Shown one piece after another: positions 36,342-46,701 of a stretch of DNA of 64,000 nt. The DNA comes from Noviherbaspirillum cavernae (lineage in GTDB: Bacteria; Pseudomonadota; Gammaproteobacteria; Burkholderiales; Burkholderiaceae_D), in the NCBI RefSeq assembly GCF_003590875.1, contig NZ_QYUN01000002.1:3410001-3474000 (forward strand). The letters run 5' to 3'. Position 1 is the first letter of the stretch. Each line of letters starts with the position of its first letter. The translations under genes were made by a program, and so were the position numbers. The notes below the pieces were generated by a model. The model ran no database searches and was not told where the DNA came from. It worked only from the letters and a program-made list of their open reading frames with translations.

Positions 36342-36881
36342 TCAGTTTCTGAACGGAAATTTAAATGCGGCGAGAAGCGCTTTTGCCTCATCGTCGGTCT
36401 TCGCAGTCGTGGTGATACTGATATTCATGCCACGCAGCGCATCGATCTTGTCGTATTCGATTTCAGGAAAGATGATTTGCTCTTTCACACCGATGTTGTA
36501 GTTGCCGCGCCCATCAAACGAACGACCAGAAACGCCACGGAAGTCACGCACACGCGGCAGAGCAACAGTGATCAAACGATCAAGAAACTCATACATGCGA
36601 GCACCACGCAGCGTCACCATGCAGCCGATCGGATAACCCTCACGAATCTTGAAACCAGCGATAGCCTTGCGCGCCTTGGTCACCACAGGCTTTTGACCGG
36701 CAATCTTTGTCAAGTCGCCAACGGCATGCTCGATGATCTTCTTATCCGCAACAGCCTCAGACAACCCCATATTCAAGGTAATCTTTGTCAGACGCGGCAC
36801 CTCCATTACCGATTTGTAACCGAATTTTTCGGTCAAGCCGGCAACGACTTTTTCTTTATAAAATTGCTGGAGACGAGCCAT
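36342..36881 (-). CDS. rplE: 50S ribosomal protein L5
   Basis: 5S rRNA-binding protein that also forms an intersubunit bridge. The 179 residues include [40 protein letters not shown] and [20 protein letters not shown]. It starts 6 bases after rplX, so the S8-binding site seen in E. coli at this junction would have to lie within coding sequence. Confidence 0.98.
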   Translation of the reverse strand: MARLQQFYKEKVVAGLTEKFGYKSVMEVPRLTKITLNMGLSEAVADKKIIEHAVGDLTKIAGQKPVVTKARKAIAGFKIREGYPIGCMVTLRGARMYEFLDRLITVALPRVRDFRGVSGRSFDGRGNYNIGVKEQIIFPEIEYDKIDALRGMNISITTTAKTDDEAKALLAAFKFPFRN

Positions 36882-36887
36882 GATGTC

Positions 36888-37202
36888 TTACACCTTAACA
36901 ACTTCACCGCTGGACTTGTAGAGGCGGACTTTTTTACCATCCACCACCTTGAAGCCAGCGCGATCTGCCTTGCCAGTCGTCGCATTGAACAATGCAACGT
37001 TGGACACATGAATTGGCATCAACTTATCAACGATGCCACCAGTCGTACCCACCATGGGATTCGGACGCACCGCCTTCTTGGCGACATTAACACCCTCAAC
37101 CACGATGTAATTTTCATCTACGCGCTGCTTAACCACACCGCGCTTGCCCTTGTCCTTACCAACCAAGACAATAACTTCGTCGTCTTTACGAATCTTGCTC
37201 AT
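36888..37202 (-). CDS. rplX: 50S ribosomal protein L24
   Basis: Assembly initiator of the large subunit. The 104-residue protein starts [20 protein letters not shown], a KOW motif, and contains [26 protein letters not shown] lies 5 bases before the ATG at 37202; a GTG one codon upstream is less likely. Confidence 0.97.
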   Translation of the reverse strand: MSKIRKDDEVIVLVGKDKGKRGVVKQRVDENYIVVEGVNVAKKAVRPNPMVGTTGGIVDKLMPIHVSNVALFNATTGKADRAGFKVVDGKKVRLYKSSGEVVKV

Positions 37203-37211
37203 CACGACTCC

Positions 37212-37580
37212 TTACAGAACTTCAGGCGCGAGCGACACGATCTTCATGAACCGCTCAGTACGCAACTCACGCGTCACCGGGCCGAAAATACGCGTACCAA
37301 TCGGCTCAAGCTTTGCATTCAATAAGACAGCCGCATTGCCATCAAATTTGACCAACGAACCATCCTGACGACGCACACCCTTTGCAGTGCGAACAACGAC
37401 AGCATTGTAGATTTCGCCCTTCTTGACACGGCCGCGCGGAGCGGCCACCTTAACCGTCACCTTGATGACGTCACCAATGCTGGCATAACGACGCTTGGAA
37501 CCACCAAGCACCTTGATGCACATAACTTCGCGCGCACCAGTGTTATCGGCCACTTCGAGCCGGCTTTCAGTTTGAATCAT
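37212..37580 (-). CDS. rplN: 50S ribosomal protein L14
   Basis: First gene of the spc operon. The 122-residue protein starts [20 protein letters not shown] and contains [20 protein letters not shown] and [11 protein letters not shown]. It follows rpsQ by 257 bases, the longest gap in the superoperon, which carries a strong promoter and a leader of roughly 215 bases. Confidence 0.98.
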   Translation of the reverse strand: MIQTESRLEVADNTGAREVMCIKVLGGSKRRYASIGDVIKVTVKVAAPRGRVKKGEIYNAVVVRTAKGVRRQDGSLVKFDGNAAVLLNAKLEPIGTRIFGPVTRELRTERFMKIVSLAPEVL

Positions 37581-37801
37581 AGTATTTTCTTTCCCAACTT
37601 AATCCGCTCAACCACCCACTCGGGCTCGCGGTCAGTCTTGGTCCTGTCAGCCGACTTAACGAAGCCACGCCGATTAGGTGGACGGTCATAAAAACCCACT
37701 GCAAAACATCTCACGCAGCAGATCTAAGCAATTGCCAAAACTCTCAAACTGCGCACACCACAACTTGCCCCCATAAAACAACGGAGAGGACCAAGCCCAG
37801 C

Positions 37802-37830
37802 ATTATGCCAGCAAAATGCCGGGCCCGCAA
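37802..37830 (-). promoter_or_regulatory. spc operon promoter upstream of rplN
   Basis: On the minus strand TTGCGG (37830-37825), a 17-base spacer ending in TGG, and CATAAT (37807-37802) make a -35 and an extended -10 (TGnCATAAT). Transcription would begin near 37795. The element is embedded in an imperfect inverted repeat GCCCGGCATT / AATGCTGGGC that could fold in readthrough RNA. E. coli has its spc promoter at the same place. Confidence 0.7.
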
Positions 37831-37837
37831 CAATTAT

Positions 37838-38110
37838 TTAGACAACCTGTGCAACTTGAACTACGCGAGTCACCGACCATGCTTTCGTCTTGGAAATCGG
37901 ACGACCTTCTTGAATCTCAACGGTATCGCCTTCCTTCGCTTGATTAGACTCATCATGCGCATGATACTTGTTCGAGCGCACTACAATCTTTCCGTACAGC
38001 GGATGCTTGACGCGACGCTCAACCAAAACGGTGACAGTTTTGTCCATCTTATCGGAAACCACCTTGCCAATCAGCGTGCGCTTGAGCGCCTGTTTCACTT
38101 GATCGTTCAT
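37838..38110 (-). CDS. rpsQ: 30S ribosomal protein S17
   Basis: Early 16S rRNA binder with an OB fold. The 90 residues include [40 protein letters not shown] and [17 protein letters not shown]. Its start codon overlaps the rpmC stop (TAATG). It is the last gene of the S10 group here. Confidence 0.98.
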   Translation of the reverse strand: MNDQVKQALKRTLIGKVVSDKMDKTVTVLVERRVKHPLYGKIVVRSNKYHAHDESNQAKEGDTVEIQEGRPISKTKAWSVTRVVQVAQVV

Positions 38111-38301
38111 TACTTGGCGTCCTTCTGGTTCATGACCGTTTTCACGCGCGCGATATCGCGGCGCACCTTCTTGAGTTGAGCCGTGTTATTCAGTTGCTGT
38201 GTCGCCACCTGCATACGCAGACTGAATTGCGCCCTGAGCAGTTCGTTGAGCTCCTTTTTCAGAGCTTCCTGATCCTTGCCACGGAGTTCAGATGCTTTCA
38301 T
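38110..38301 (-). CDS. rpmC: 50S ribosomal protein L29
   Basis: A 63-residue helical hairpin near the peptide exit, docking site for SRP and trigger factor. It starts [20 protein letters not shown] and contains [20 protein letters not shown]. It overlaps rpsQ by one base. Confidence 0.97.
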   Translation of the reverse strand: MKASELRGKDQEALKKELNELLRAQFSLRMQVATQQLNNTAQLKKVRRDIARVKTVMNQKDAK

Positions 38302-38313
38302 GTTTCACTCCTG

Positions 38314-38733
38314 TTATTGGCCAACTTGACGGACAACAAAGGTCGTCGACAGCGGCAGTTTGGCCGCAGCCAAACGGAATGCCTCGCGTGCCAGCGCCTC
38401 ATCAACACCGTCCATCTCGTACAGCACCTTGCCCGGCTGGATCTCAGCCACGTAATATTCCGGGTTACCTTTTCCGTTACCCATACGTACTTCAGCGGGT
38501 TTCTGGGAAATTGGCTTGTCGGGGAATATGCGAATCCAAATACGACCGCCGCGCTTGATGTGACGAGTCATTGCGCGACGAGCCGCCTCAATTTGACGAG
38601 CCGTGATACGACCGCGCCCGACCGCTTTGAGACCAAACTCGCCGAAAGACACGGCTGTACCGCGCTCATGGGAAATGCCCTTGTTGCGGCCTTTTTGCTC
38701 TTTACGATACTTTCTACGTGCTGGTTGCAGCAT
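38314..38733 (-). CDS. rplP: 50S ribosomal protein L16
   Basis: Organises the A-site region of the large subunit. The 139 residues begin [20 protein letters not shown] and include [20 protein letters not shown] and the conserved Arg in [15 protein letters not shown], the segment hydroxylated in E. coli by RoxA. Starts 2 bases after rpsC. Confidence 0.98.
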   Translation of the reverse strand: MLQPARRKYRKEQKGRNKGISHERGTAVSFGEFGLKAVGRGRITARQIEAARRAMTRHIKRGGRIWIRIFPDKPISQKPAEVRMGNGKGNPEYYVAEIQPGKVLYEMDGVDEALAREAFRLAAAKLPLSTTFVVRQVGQ

Positions 38734-38735
38734 GG

Positions 38736-39563
38736 TTATTCTCCTGCTTTCTCAGCCGGCGCTGCGCCATCAGCCTTCTTGGGAGCACGAACACGCTTGG
38801 CCGCCGGACTAACGGCACCAGTTTCGCCCTCCTTCTTGGCACGAGGACGGCCGCCCGGCTTTCCATCGTCACGGCGCGGGCCACGACGCTTCTTGTCCTC
38901 ATCGGAAGGAGTCTCGATGGTCGGCGCTTCACCGCTGGCCAATCGATCACCCTTGTAGACCCAAACCTTGATACCAATAATGCCGTAGGTCGTTTCCGCT
39001 TCGCCGAAACCATAATCGATATCGGCACGCAATGTATGCAGAGGCACGCGACCTTCACGGTACCATTCCTTGCGAGCGATTTCGATCCCGTTCAGACGGC
39101 CGGACGACATGATCTTGATGCCTTGCGCACCCAAACGCATTGCGTTCTGCATTGCACGCTTCATGGCGCGACGGAACATGATGCGCTTTTCAAGCTGCTG
39201 CGCGATCGAGTCAGCGATCAACTGTGCATCAACTTCCGGCTTGCGAATCTCTTCGATATTCACATGCACCGGCACGCCCATCAGCTTCGCGAGATCGGAT
39301 TTCAATAGTTCGATATCCTCGCCCTTCTTGCCGATAACAACACCCGGACGCGAGCTGAAAATCGTGATACGGGCATTCTTGGCCGGACGCTCAATGATGA
39401 CGCGACCCACGGAAGCATTCTTCAGTTTCTTTTTCAGATACGCACGAACATCAAGATCCTCGTTGAGCATGCTGGCAAAGTTGCTATTGCCAGCGTACCA
39501 ACGGGAACCCCAGTTACGCGTAACCGCAAGCCGGAAACCGGTCGGATGAATTTTCTGTCCCAT
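38736..39563 (-). CDS. rpsC: 30S ribosomal protein S3
   Basis: mRNA-entry protein with helicase role. The 275 residues start [20 protein letters not shown], with a KH domain ([20 protein letters not shown]) and the C-terminal S3 domain ([29 protein letters not shown]). A Lys/Arg/Pro/Ala-rich tail of about 45 residues ([20 protein letters not shown] and following) extends beyond the E. coli length of 233; such tails are common in betaproteobacteria and are probably disordered. Confidence 0.98.
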   Translation of the reverse strand: MGQKIHPTGFRLAVTRNWGSRWYAGNSNFASMLNEDLDVRAYLKKKLKNASVGRVIIERPAKNARITIFSSRPGVVIGKKGEDIELLKSDLAKLMGVPVHVNIEEIRKPEVDAQLIADSIAQQLEKRIMFRRAMKRAMQNAMRLGAQGIKIMSSGRLNGIEIARKEWYREGRVPLHTLRADIDYGFGEAETTYGIIGIKVWVYKGDRLASGEAPTIETPSDEDKKRRGPRRDDGKPGGRPRAKKEGETGAVSPAAKRVRAPKKADGAAPAEKAGE

Positions 39564-39572
39564 CGTGACTCC

Positions 39573-39902
39573 TTAGTTACCGACAGTCACGTAGATGTGA
39601 CAGGTTTGCTTCGAGATACGATCACCACGCCCTTTAGCGCGGGCGATGAAACGCTTCAGAACCGAGCCCTTCTCGACATAGATCGTCTTCACTTTCAATT
39701 CGTCGATATCCGCACCATCGTTGTGTTCTGCGTTCGCAATTGCGGACTCCAGAACCTGCTTGATGATGACCGCGCCCTTTTTGGGGCTGAAGCTCAGGAT
39801 GTTCAACGCTTGATCAACATTTTTACCGCGGATCAAATCGGCAACCAGACGGCCTTTTTGGGCCGACAGGCGCGCGCCACGGAGGGTAGCTTTAGTTTCC
39901 AT
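39573..39902 (-). CDS. rplV: 50S ribosomal protein L22
   Basis: Lines the exit tunnel together with L4. The 109 residues start [20 protein letters not shown] and contain the tunnel hairpin [16 protein letters not shown], with no insertion or deletion of the kind linked to macrolide resistance. Follows rpsS by 8 bases. Confidence 0.98.
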   Translation of the reverse strand: METKATLRGARLSAQKGRLVADLIRGKNVDQALNILSFSPKKGAVIIKQVLESAIANAEHNDGADIDELKVKTIYVEKGSVLKRFIARAKGRGDRISKQTCHIYVTVGN

Positions 39903-39910
39903 ATCGGACC

Positions 39911-40186
39911 TTATTTCTTAGCCTTTTTGTCAGCGGCATGCCCCTTGAACGTACGGGTCAGCGCAAACTCACCGAGCTTGTGACCAACCATGTTCTCGGA
40001 AACATAAACGGGAACATGCTGCTTGCCGTTATGCACTGCGATCGTCAAACCAATGAAATCCGGCATGATCGTCGACCGACGAGACCAAGTCTTGATCGGC
40101 TTTTTGTCTTTCGACGCCAGAGCCGCATCAACCTTCTTGACCAGATGGGCATCGCAAAACGGCCCTTTTTTCAATGAACGTGTCAT
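39911..40186 (-). CDS. rpsS: 30S ribosomal protein S19
   Basis: Small-subunit head protein. The 91 residues begin [20 protein letters not shown] and include [20 protein letters not shown] and [18 protein letters not shown]. Typical length; 10 bases after rplB. Confidence 0.98.
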   Translation of the reverse strand: MTRSLKKGPFCDAHLVKKVDAALASKDKKPIKTWSRRSTIMPDFIGLTIAVHNGKQHVPVYVSENMVGHKLGEFALTRTFKGHAADKKAKK

Positions 40187-40196
40187 GTCTTACCCC

Positions 40197-41024
40197 TTAT
40201 TTCTTGCCACGGCGCGAGACGATCATTGAAGTCGTGCGCTTGTTGCGACGTGTCTTCTTGCCCTTGGTTTGCTGCCCCCATGGTGACACCGGATGACGGC
40301 CTGCGGCTGTCTTACCTTCACCACCACCATGTGGGTGATCGACCGGATTCATGACCACACCACGCACCGTCGGACGGACGCCGCGCCAACGCATTGCACC
40401 TGCCTTACCGATCTTACGCAGACTATGCTCAGCATTACCGACTTCACCGACCGTTGCACGACACTCGATGTGCACACGACGAACTTCGCCAGAGCGCAGA
40501 CGAATCTGAGCGTACGTACCCTCACGCGCCATCAACACAACACCAGCGCCCGCTGTACGCGCCATTTGCGCACCCTTGCCGGGCAACATCTCAACGCAAT
40601 GCAGGATCGTACCCACCGGGATATTACGAATTGGCAGGCAGTTACCCGACTTGATCGGGGCTTCCGAACCATTCATCAACTGATCACCAACCGCCATACC
40701 CTTGGTCGCGATGATGTAATGACGCTCACCATCGGCGTAGCACAAAAGGGCGATATTCGCGGTGCGGTTTGGATCGTATTCAATACGCTCCACTTTTGCA
40801 GGAATACCATCCTTATTGCGCCTGAAGTCAATCACACGATAGTGTTGCTTATGGCCACCGCCAATATGACGAGTGGTGATATGGCCATTGTTATTGCGAC
40901 CAGCACTTTTCGATTTCTTCTCGACCAGACCAGCGAACGGACGGCCTTTGTACAGGTCGGGATTAACGACCTTGACCATGCCACGACGACCGGCCGATGT
41001 CGGCTTAACTTTAACGAGTGCCAT
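40197..41024 (-). CDS. rplB: 50S ribosomal protein L2
   Basis: Needed for peptidyl transfer and subunit association. The 275 residues start [20 protein letters not shown] and contain the strictly conserved [20 protein letters not shown], including the active-centre-proximal His. Its ATG overlaps the rplW stop by one base. Confidence 0.98.
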   Translation of the reverse strand: MALVKVKPTSAGRRGMVKVVNPDLYKGRPFAGLVEKKSKSAGRNNNGHITTRHIGGGHKQHYRVIDFRRNKDGIPAKVERIEYDPNRTANIALLCYADGERHYIIATKGMAVGDQLMNGSEAPIKSGNCLPIRNIPVGTILHCVEMLPGKGAQMARTAGAGVVLMAREGTYAQIRLRSGEVRRVHIECRATVGEVGNAEHSLRKIGKAGAMRWRGVRPTVRGVVMNPVDHPHGGGEGKTAAGRHPVSPWGQQTKGKKTRRNKRTTSMIVSRRGKK

Positions 41025-41341
41025 TATTTAGCCTCCTCGGTGAAGTTGATTTCCTGGCCCGGCTTTAGGCAAACATAAGCCTGACGTGTGTGGTTACGAC
41101 GACCAGTGAAACGGCCAGAGCGTTTTTGCTTGCCTTGGCGGTTCAACACCTGCACCGACTCCACTTGTACCTTGAACAACAACTCAACAGCCGCCTTGAT
41201 TTCCGGCTTGGTTGCATCCGGAGCAACACGGAAAACAACTTGCTCATTTTTCTCGGCGACGAAAGTAGCCTTCTCCGAAATTACCGGAGCCAGCAATACT
41301 TTCATCAGACGCTCTTCGCTATGCTTTACAGTCGCGTTCAT
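41024..41341 (-). CDS. rplW: 50S ribosomal protein L23
   Basis: Trigger-factor and SRP docking protein at the tunnel exit. The 105 residues contain [40 protein letters not shown] and [20 protein letters not shown]. Its ATG overlaps the rplD stop (ATGA). A start at the internal Met13 is possible. Confidence 0.97.
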   Translation of the reverse strand: MNATVKHSEERLMKVLLAPVISEKATFVAEKNEQVVFRVAPDATKPEIKAAVELLFKVQVESVQVLNRQGKQKRSGRFTGRRNHTRQAYVCLKPGQEINFTEEAK

Positions 41342-41958
41342 GCCAGCATCTCCTCAATCTTTGCCAATGCCGGCTTGGTGATCAGGACCTTCTTGTAGAA
41401 CACCAGTGAAACGGGATCAGCATGACGCGGCTCGACCACCAGCACGTTCGGCAGATTGCGCGAAGCGAGCAACAGATTTTCGTCGAGATTGTCAGTAATT
41501 ACCAGCACAGACTCCAGACCCATGCCTTTAAGTTTTTGCGACAACAATTTGGTCTTCGGCGCATCGACGGACAAGGCCTCGACAACCGAGAGACGCCCCT
41601 CGCGCGCCAACTGGGAAAGAATCGAGCAGACACCTGCGCGATACATCTTCTTGTTGACTTTGTGCGAGAAATTTTCGTCCGGCGTATTCGGAAAAATACG
41701 ACCGCCTCCACGCCACAAAGGTGAAGACGACATGCCCGCACGCGCCCGCCCAGTACCCTTTTGGCGCCATGGCTTCTTGGTCGTGTGATGCACTTCTTCG
41801 CGATCTTTTTGCTTGCGATTCCCGCTACGCGCGTTCGCCTGGTAAGCAACGACCACTTGATGAATCAATGCCTCGTTATAGTCGCGACCGAAAATCGTAT
41901 CCGGCGCCACCACATTGGAAGCTGCTTGACCTTGATCATTCAGGAGACTCAATTCCAT
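41338..41958 (-). CDS. rplD: 50S ribosomal protein L4
   Basis: Tunnel protein and, in E. coli, repressor of the S10 operon. The 206 residues include [47 protein letters not shown] (tunnel loop, wild-type in form) and a globular domain. Starts 3 bases after rplC. The hairpin in the rplC leader is where L4 control could act if the E. coli mechanism is retained. Confidence 0.98.
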   Translation of the reverse strand: MELSLLNDQGQAASNVVAPDTIFGRDYNEALIHQVVVAYQANARSGNRKQKDREEVHHTTKKPWRQKGTGRARAGMSSSPLWRGGGRIFPNTPDENFSHKVNKKMYRAGVCSILSQLAREGRLSVVEALSVDAPKTKLLSQKLKGMGLESVLVITDNLDENLLLASRNLPNVLVVEPRHADPVSLVFYKKVLITKPALAKIEEMLA

Positions 41959-41961
41959 CGC

Positions 41962-42618
41962 TTACGCCCCCTTCTTTGCTTTGACTTTAACCGCCGGCAG
42001 AACGACCACCCGGCCGTTCTTCGCACCTGGAACAGCCCCCTTGACCAGCAGCAACTGACGCTCAGCATCAACACGCGCAATTTCCAGATTCTGCACGGTG
42101 CAGGTGACATCACCCATGTGACCAGTCATCCGCTTGCCGGGAAACACCCGACCCGGATCCTGCGCCATACCGATGGAACCCGGCACGTTGTGCGAACGGG
42201 AGTTACCATGGGTTGCGCGACCGGAACTGAAGTTATAGCGCTTGATCGTACCGGCGTAGCCCTTACCGATGGATACACCTTGCACATCCACCTTCTGACC
42301 AGCCTCGAACAGACTGACAGCGATGGCGTCACCAGCCTTCAACTCAGAAGCCTTAGCCGCATCGATACGAAATTCTTTGAGGACAGTACCAGCTTCAACA
42401 CCTGCTTTTGCGAGGTGGCCGGCTGCGGCTTTATTCACACGCGATGCACGGCGCTGACCGAAGGTAACCTGAACAGCGGAATAACCGTCTGTTTCGGCAG
42501 TTTTGATTTGCGCCACTCGGTTGTTCGACACGTCGAGCACGGTAACAGGAATTGTATCCCCGTCATCCGTGAAGATGCGCATCATACCAACCTTGCGACC
42601 AACAAGGCCTAGGCTCAT
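41962..42618 (-). CDS. rplC: 50S ribosomal protein L3
   Basis: Assembly-initiating large-subunit protein. The 218-residue form starts [20 protein letters not shown], with GGAG 6 bases before the ATG at 42618, preferred to an in-frame ATG at 42636. It contains the extended loop with [20 protein letters not shown], which approaches the peptidyl transferase centre. It is preceded by 168 bases with a consensus promoter, so the S10 operon effectively begins here. Confidence 0.98.
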   Translation of the reverse strand: MSLGLVGRKVGMMRIFTDDGDTIPVTVLDVSNNRVAQIKTAETDGYSAVQVTFGQRRASRVNKAAAGHLAKAGVEAGTVLKEFRIDAAKASELKAGDAIAVSLFEAGQKVDVQGVSIGKGYAGTIKRYNFSSGRATHGNSRSHNVPGSIGMAQDPGRVFPGKRMTGHMGDVTCTVQNLEIARVDAERQLLLVKGAVPGAKNGRVVVLPAVKVKAKKGA

Positions 42619-42677
42619 TGTTTTCTCCATTCCCACCTACGATTGGGCGGGGCTGATGTTTGTACTACTTAGAACGC

Positions 42678-42701
42678 ATTGGCACGAACTCTCGCACCAA
42701 T
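42678..42701 (-). promoter_or_regulatory. rplC leader hairpin
   Basis: On the minus-strand RNA AUUGGUGCGA and UCGUGCCAAU pair over 10 bases (two G-U) around the loop GAGU, about 10 bases after the predicted start of the rplC transcript. It is not followed by U residues. It may be an autoregulatory or stabilising 5' hairpin. Confidence 0.5.
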
Positions 42702-42714
42702 ACCGAAGCCGAGC

Positions 42715-42743
42715 ATTATAACCCGCGTTTTTTTATTCCACAA
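42715..42743 (-). promoter_or_regulatory. Promoter between rpsJ and rplC
   Basis: On the minus strand TTGTGG (42743-42738), a 17-base spacer containing seven A residues, and a perfect TATAAT (42720-42715) form a strong sigma-70 promoter. It lies 44 bases past the rpsJ stop and about 97 bases before the rplC ATG, so it drives rplC onward but not rpsJ. Confidence 0.8.
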
Positions 42744-42786
42744 CCACCAAGCGGTAAAATCGTGGTATGTCGGGCCATAATAACAA

Positions 42787-43098
42787 TTACTGCAGTTTGA
42801 TTTCGACATCGACGCCGGCCGGCAAGTCGAGCTTCATCAGCGCGTCAACCGTCTTGTCGGTCGGATCGACGATGTCCATCAGGCGCTGGTGAGTGCGGAT
42901 TTCGAACTGATCGCGCGAAGTCTTGTTGACGTGCGGGGAACGCAGCACGTCAAAGCGCTGGATACGCGTCGGCAGCGGAACTGGGCCCTTGACCACGGCG
43001 CCAGTACGCTTTGCCGTATCAACGATTTCCAGTGCGGACTGATCGATCAGACGATAGTCGAATGCTTTCAGGCGGATGCGGATTTTCTGGTTTTGCAT
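42787..43098 (-). CDS. rpsJ: 30S ribosomal protein S10
   Basis: Small-subunit protein and NusB partner in antitermination. The 103 residues read [40 protein letters not shown] and [20 protein letters not shown]. It follows tuf by 84 bases with a hairpin and is separated from rplC by its own downstream promoter, grouping it with the str genes. Confidence 0.98.
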   Translation of the reverse strand: MQNQKIRIRLKAFDYRLIDQSALEIVDTAKRTGAVVKGPVPLPTRIQRFDVLRSPHVNKTSRDQFEIRTHQRLMDIVDPTDKTVDALMKLDLPAGVDVEIKLQ

Positions 43099-43119
43099 GA
43101 TTCTTCCTTAAAAGAGCGA

Positions 43120-43145
43120 GCCGCGAGCGAGTAAGCGCTCGCGGC
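43120..43145 (-). repeat. Hairpin between tuf (first copy) and rpsJ
   Basis: GCCGCGAGCG and CGCTCGCGGC form a perfect 10-bp GC-rich stem around a six-base loop. On the minus-strand RNA it is followed by UCGCUCUUUUAAGGA, the rpsJ ribosome-binding region. The interrupted U run suggests a weak attenuator or an mRNA-stabilising structure at the tuf 3' end. Confidence 0.6.
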
Positions 43146-43182
43146 GATGTTTAATCAAAGAGCGGGAAATCCTGCAGCCTAT

Positions 43183-44373
43183 TTACTCGATGATCTTGGC
43201 AACGACGCCGGCGCCGACGGTACGGCCGCCTTCGCGGATCGCGAAGCGCAGCCCCTCTTCCATCGCGATCGGATTGATCAGCTTGACCGTGATCGAGACG
43301 TTATCGCCCGGCATCACCATTTCCTTACCTTCCGGCAGCTCGATCGCACCGGTCACGTCGGTGGTGCGGAAGTAGAACTGCGGACGGTAGTTGTTGAAGA
43401 ACGGGGTGTGACGGCCGCCCTCATCCTTGCTCAGCACGTAGATCTCGCCGGTGAAGTGCTTGTGCGGCTTGATCGAACCCGGCTTGGCCAGCACCTGGCC
43501 GCGCTCGACGTCTTCCCGCTTGGTGCCGCGCAGCAGCACGCCGACGTTGTCGCCAGCCTGGCCCTGGTCGAGCAGCTTGCGGAACATTTCAACGCCGGTG
43601 CAAGTCGTCTTTTGCGTATCGCGGATGCCGACGATTTCGATTTCCTCGCCGACCTTGACGATGCCGCGCTCGACACGGCCAGTCACCACGGTGCCGCGAC
43701 CGGAGATCGAGAACACGTCTTCGACCGGCATCAGGAAGGCGCCGTCAATCGCACGCTCCGGGGTCGGGATGTAGGTGTCCAGCGCTTCGGCCAGCTTCAT
43801 GATGGCCTGCTCGCCCAGCGGGCCGGTGTCGCCCTCAAGAGCCAGCTTGGCCGAACCCTGGACGATCGGCAGATCGTCGCCCGGGAATTCGTACTTGGAC
43901 AGCAGCTCGCGCACTTCCATTTCGACCAGCTCGAGCAGTTCGGCGTCATCAACCATGTCGCACTTGTTCAGGAACACGATGATGTACGGCACACCGACCT
44001 GACGCGCCAGCAGGATGTGCTCGCGGGTTTGCGGCATCGGGCCGTCGGCGGCAGAACACACCAGGATCGCGCCATCCATCTGGGCGGCGCCGGTGATCAT
44101 GTTCTTGACATAGTCGGCGTGACCCGGGCAGTCGACGTGCGCGTAGTGACGGGCAGCGGTTTCGTATTCGACGTGTGCGGTATTGATCGTGATGCCGCGC
44201 GCCTTTTCTTCCGGCGCTGCATCGATCTGGTCATATGCCTTGGCTTCGCCGCCAAATTTCTTCGACAGCACGGTCGCGATCGCCGCGGTCAGCGTGGTCT
44301 TGCCATGGTCAACGTGACCAATCGTGCCCACATTCACGTGCGGTTTGGTCCGCTCAAACTTGCCTTTTGCCAT
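43183..44373 (-). CDS. tuf: Elongation factor Tu, copy 1 (str operon)
   Basis: GTPase delivering aminoacyl-tRNA to the ribosome. The 396 residues have G1 GHVDHGKT (18-25), the effector-loop Thr in [15 protein letters not shown]3 DCPGHADY, G4 NKCD and the C-terminal barrels. It differs from copy 2 (62381-63571) only at residue 183, Thr here and Ala there, as far as I can compare by eye. It follows fusA, with a 13-bp hairpin between. Confidence 0.98.
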   Translation of the reverse strand: MAKGKFERTKPHVNVGTIGHVDHGKTTLTAAIATVLSKKFGGEAKAYDQIDAAPEEKARGITINTAHVEYETAARHYAHVDCPGHADYVKNMITGAAQMDGAILVCSAADGPMPQTREHILLARQVGVPYIIVFLNKCDMVDDAELLELVEMEVRELLSKYEFPGDDLPIVQGSAKLALEGDTGPLGEQAIMKLAEALDTYIPTPERAIDGAFLMPVEDVFSISGRGTVVTGRVERGIVKVGEEIEIVGIRDTQKTTCTGVEMFRKLLDQGQAGDNVGVLLRGTKREDVERGQVLAKPGSIKPHKHFTGEIYVLSKDEGGRHTPFFNNYRPQFYFRTTDVTGAIELPEGKEMVMPGDNVSITVKLINPIAMEEGLRFAIREGGRTVGAGVVAKIIE

Positions 44374-44432
44374 TTTAGATTTCCTTCAAAAAGAACGAAT
44401 TGTTAATTGGGTATTTCTTACCGTGCGACACT

Positions 44433-44462
44433 CCTATTGCGGGTCGATTGACCCGCAATAGG
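44433..44462 (-). repeat. 13-bp perfect hairpin between fusA and tuf
   Basis: CCTATTGCGGGTC (44433-44445) and GACCCGCAATAGG (44450-44462) pair without mismatch around the loop GATT. No U-tract follows on the minus-strand RNA (it continues AGUGUCGCAC), so it is not a standard terminator. It begins 9 bases past the fusA stop and ends 59 bases before tuf. Confidence 0.75.
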
Positions 44463-44470
44463 GAACGGCA

Positions 44471-46576
44471 TTACTTGCTCTTTGCAGTGACGATTGCATC
44501 GGCAACGTTTTTCGGCGCTTCCGAGTAGTGCTTGAATTCCATCGTGTACGTTGCACGACCTTGAGTCAATGAACGCAGCGTGGTGGAATAACCAAACATT
44601 TCGGACAGCGGCACTTCGGCGCGAATGACCTTGCCGCCGCCGCCTGCGATGTCGTCCATGCCCTGGATCATGCCGCGACGGGAAGACAGATCACCCATCA
44701 CGTCGCCCATTTTTTCTTCAGGCATTTCCACTTCGACTGCCATCATTGGCTCCAGAATCACCGGGCTGGCCTTGCGGCAGCCGTCCTTGAACGCCATTGA
44801 CGCCGCCATGCGGAACGCGTTTTCGTTCGAGTCGACGTCGTGGTACGAACCGAAGAACAGCGTGACCTTGACATCAACCACCGGATAGCCCGCCATCACG
44901 CCGGAAGTCAAGGTTTCGCGAACACCCTTTTCGACCGCAGGAATATATTCGCGCGGCACGGTGCCGCCCTTGATCGCATCAACGAACTCAAAACCCTTGC
45001 CCGGTTCTTGCGGCTCGATTTTCAAAACCACGTGACCGTACTGACCGCGGCCGCCGGATTGCTTGACGAATTTGCCTTCGATTTCTTCACAAGTCTTGCG
45101 AATCGTTTCACGATAAGCTACCTGCGGTTTGCCGACAGTCGCTTCGACGTTGAATTCGCGGCGCATACGGTCGACAATAATTTCCAGATGCAACTCGCCC
45201 ATACCGGAAATGATGGTCTGACCCGATTCTTCGTCGGTTTTGACGCGGAACGACGGGTCTTCCTGCGCCAGGCGGTTTAGGGCCAGGCCCATTTTTTCCT
45301 GGTCTTGCTTGGTCTTCGGTTCGACAGCCTGCGAAATCACTGGCTCAGGGAATACCATGCGCTCAAGCGTGATCACGGAACCCGGATCGCACAATGTGTC
45401 TCCGGTAGTCGCCTCCCTCAGGCCGACCGCGGCGGCGATATCACCAGCACGCACTTCCTTGATTTCTTCGCGCTGGTTTGCATGCATCTGCAGAATACGG
45501 CCGAGGCGCTCTTTCTTGCCCTTGACCGGATTGAACACCGTGTCGCCGGAATTGACCACGCCTGAATAAACACGGAAGAAGATCAACTGGCCGACGAACG
45601 GATCGGTCATGATCTTGAACGCTAGGGCGGAGAATTTTTCTGAGTCTTCGGCCTTACGGCTGATCGGCTCTTCGCTTTCGCTAACACCCTTGACCGGCGG
45701 AATGTCGGTCGGCGCCGGCAGGTATTCAATCACGCCATCCAACATTGCCTGCACGCCCTTGTTCTTGAACGCCGTGCCGCACATCATCGGCACGATTTCG
45801 CCGGCGATCGTGCGCTGACGAATAGCTGTCTTGATTTCGGCTTCGGTCAGATCACCTTCTTCAAGGTACTTGTTCATCAAATCTTCATTGGCTTCGGCTG
45901 CGGCTTCAACCATCTTCTCGCGCCACTCCTTGGCGACAGCCTGGAGATTGTCCGGAATATCGCGGTAATCGAACTTCATGCCCTGCGATGCATCGTCCCA
46001 GTAGACAGCTTTCATCTTGACCAGATCAACAACGCCTTCGAAGTTCTCTTCGGCGCCGATAGGCACTTGCATCGGAATCGGATTGGCCTTCAAACGGGTA
46101 CGCATTTGTTCGTACACCTTGAAGAAGTTGGCGCCGGTACGGTCCATCTTGTTGACGAACGCCAAACGCGGTACGCCGTACTTGTTGGCTTGACGCCATA
46201 CGGTTTCGGACTGTGGCTGCACACCGCCCACGGCGCAGTAGACCATGCAAGCGCCGTCAAGCACGCGCATCGAACGTTCTACTTCGATGGTGAAATCAAC
46301 GTGGCCCGGGGTATCGATGATGTTGATGTGGTGTTCGGGGAAATTACTGGCCATGCCCTTCCAGAAGCAGGTCGTCGCAGCAGACGTAATCGTGATGCCG
46401 CGCTCTTGCTCCTGCTCCATCCAGTCCATGGTGGCCGCGCCGTCATGCACCTCACCGAGCTTGTGATTGACACCGGTGTAGAACAGGATACGCTCGGTAG
46501 TGGTTGTTTTACCGGCATCAATGTGAGCGGAAATACCGATATTGCGGTAGCGCTCAATGGGGGTCTTGCGAGCCAT
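44471..46576 (-). CDS. fusA: Elongation factor G
   Basis: Translocation GTPase. The 701 residues start [33 protein letters not shown] (G1), with [20 protein letters not shown] (G3), [11 protein letters not shown] (G4), and C-terminal domains III-V ([24 protein letters not shown] [10 protein letters not shown]). It follows rpsG by 125 bases that contain a short hairpin GCCTTCG/CGAAGGC at 46669-46687. Confidence 0.98.
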   Translation of the reverse strand: MARKTPIERYRNIGISAHIDAGKTTTTERILFYTGVNHKLGEVHDGAATMDWMEQEQERGITITSAATTCFWKGMASNFPEHHINIIDTPGHVDFTIEVERSMRVLDGACMVYCAVGGVQPQSETVWRQANKYGVPRLAFVNKMDRTGANFFKVYEQMRTRLKANPIPMQVPIGAEENFEGVVDLVKMKAVYWDDASQGMKFDYRDIPDNLQAVAKEWREKMVEAAAEANEDLMNKYLEEGDLTEAEIKTAIRQRTIAGEIVPMMCGTAFKNKGVQAMLDGVIEYLPAPTDIPPVKGVSESEEPISRKAEDSEKFSALAFKIMTDPFVGQLIFFRVYSGVVNSGDTVFNPVKGKKERLGRILQMHANQREEIKEVRAGDIAAAVGLREATTGDTLCDPGSVITLERMVFPEPVISQAVEPKTKQDQEKMGLALNRLAQEDPSFRVKTDEESGQTIISGMGELHLEIIVDRMRREFNVEATVGKPQVAYRETIRKTCEEIEGKFVKQSGGRGQYGHVVLKIEPQEPGKGFEFVDAIKGGTVPREYIPAVEKGVRETLTSGVMAGYPVVDVKVTLFFGSYHDVDSNENAFRMAASMAFKDGCRKASPVILEPMMAVEVEMPEEKMGDVMGDLSSRRGMIQGMDDIAGGGGKVIRAEVPLSEMFGYSTTLRSLTQGRATYTMEFKHYSEAPKNVADAIVTAKSK

Positions 46577-46701
46577 AGCTAATCCTAAGTCTTTTAATGC
46601 ACGAAACCGGGCGCCGCTTTTATCAAAGGGATGTGCCCGGCTTGTGCAAGTTACATATATAGATGAAGGCCTTCGACATGCGAAGGCGGTTATCCAGCCT
46701 G

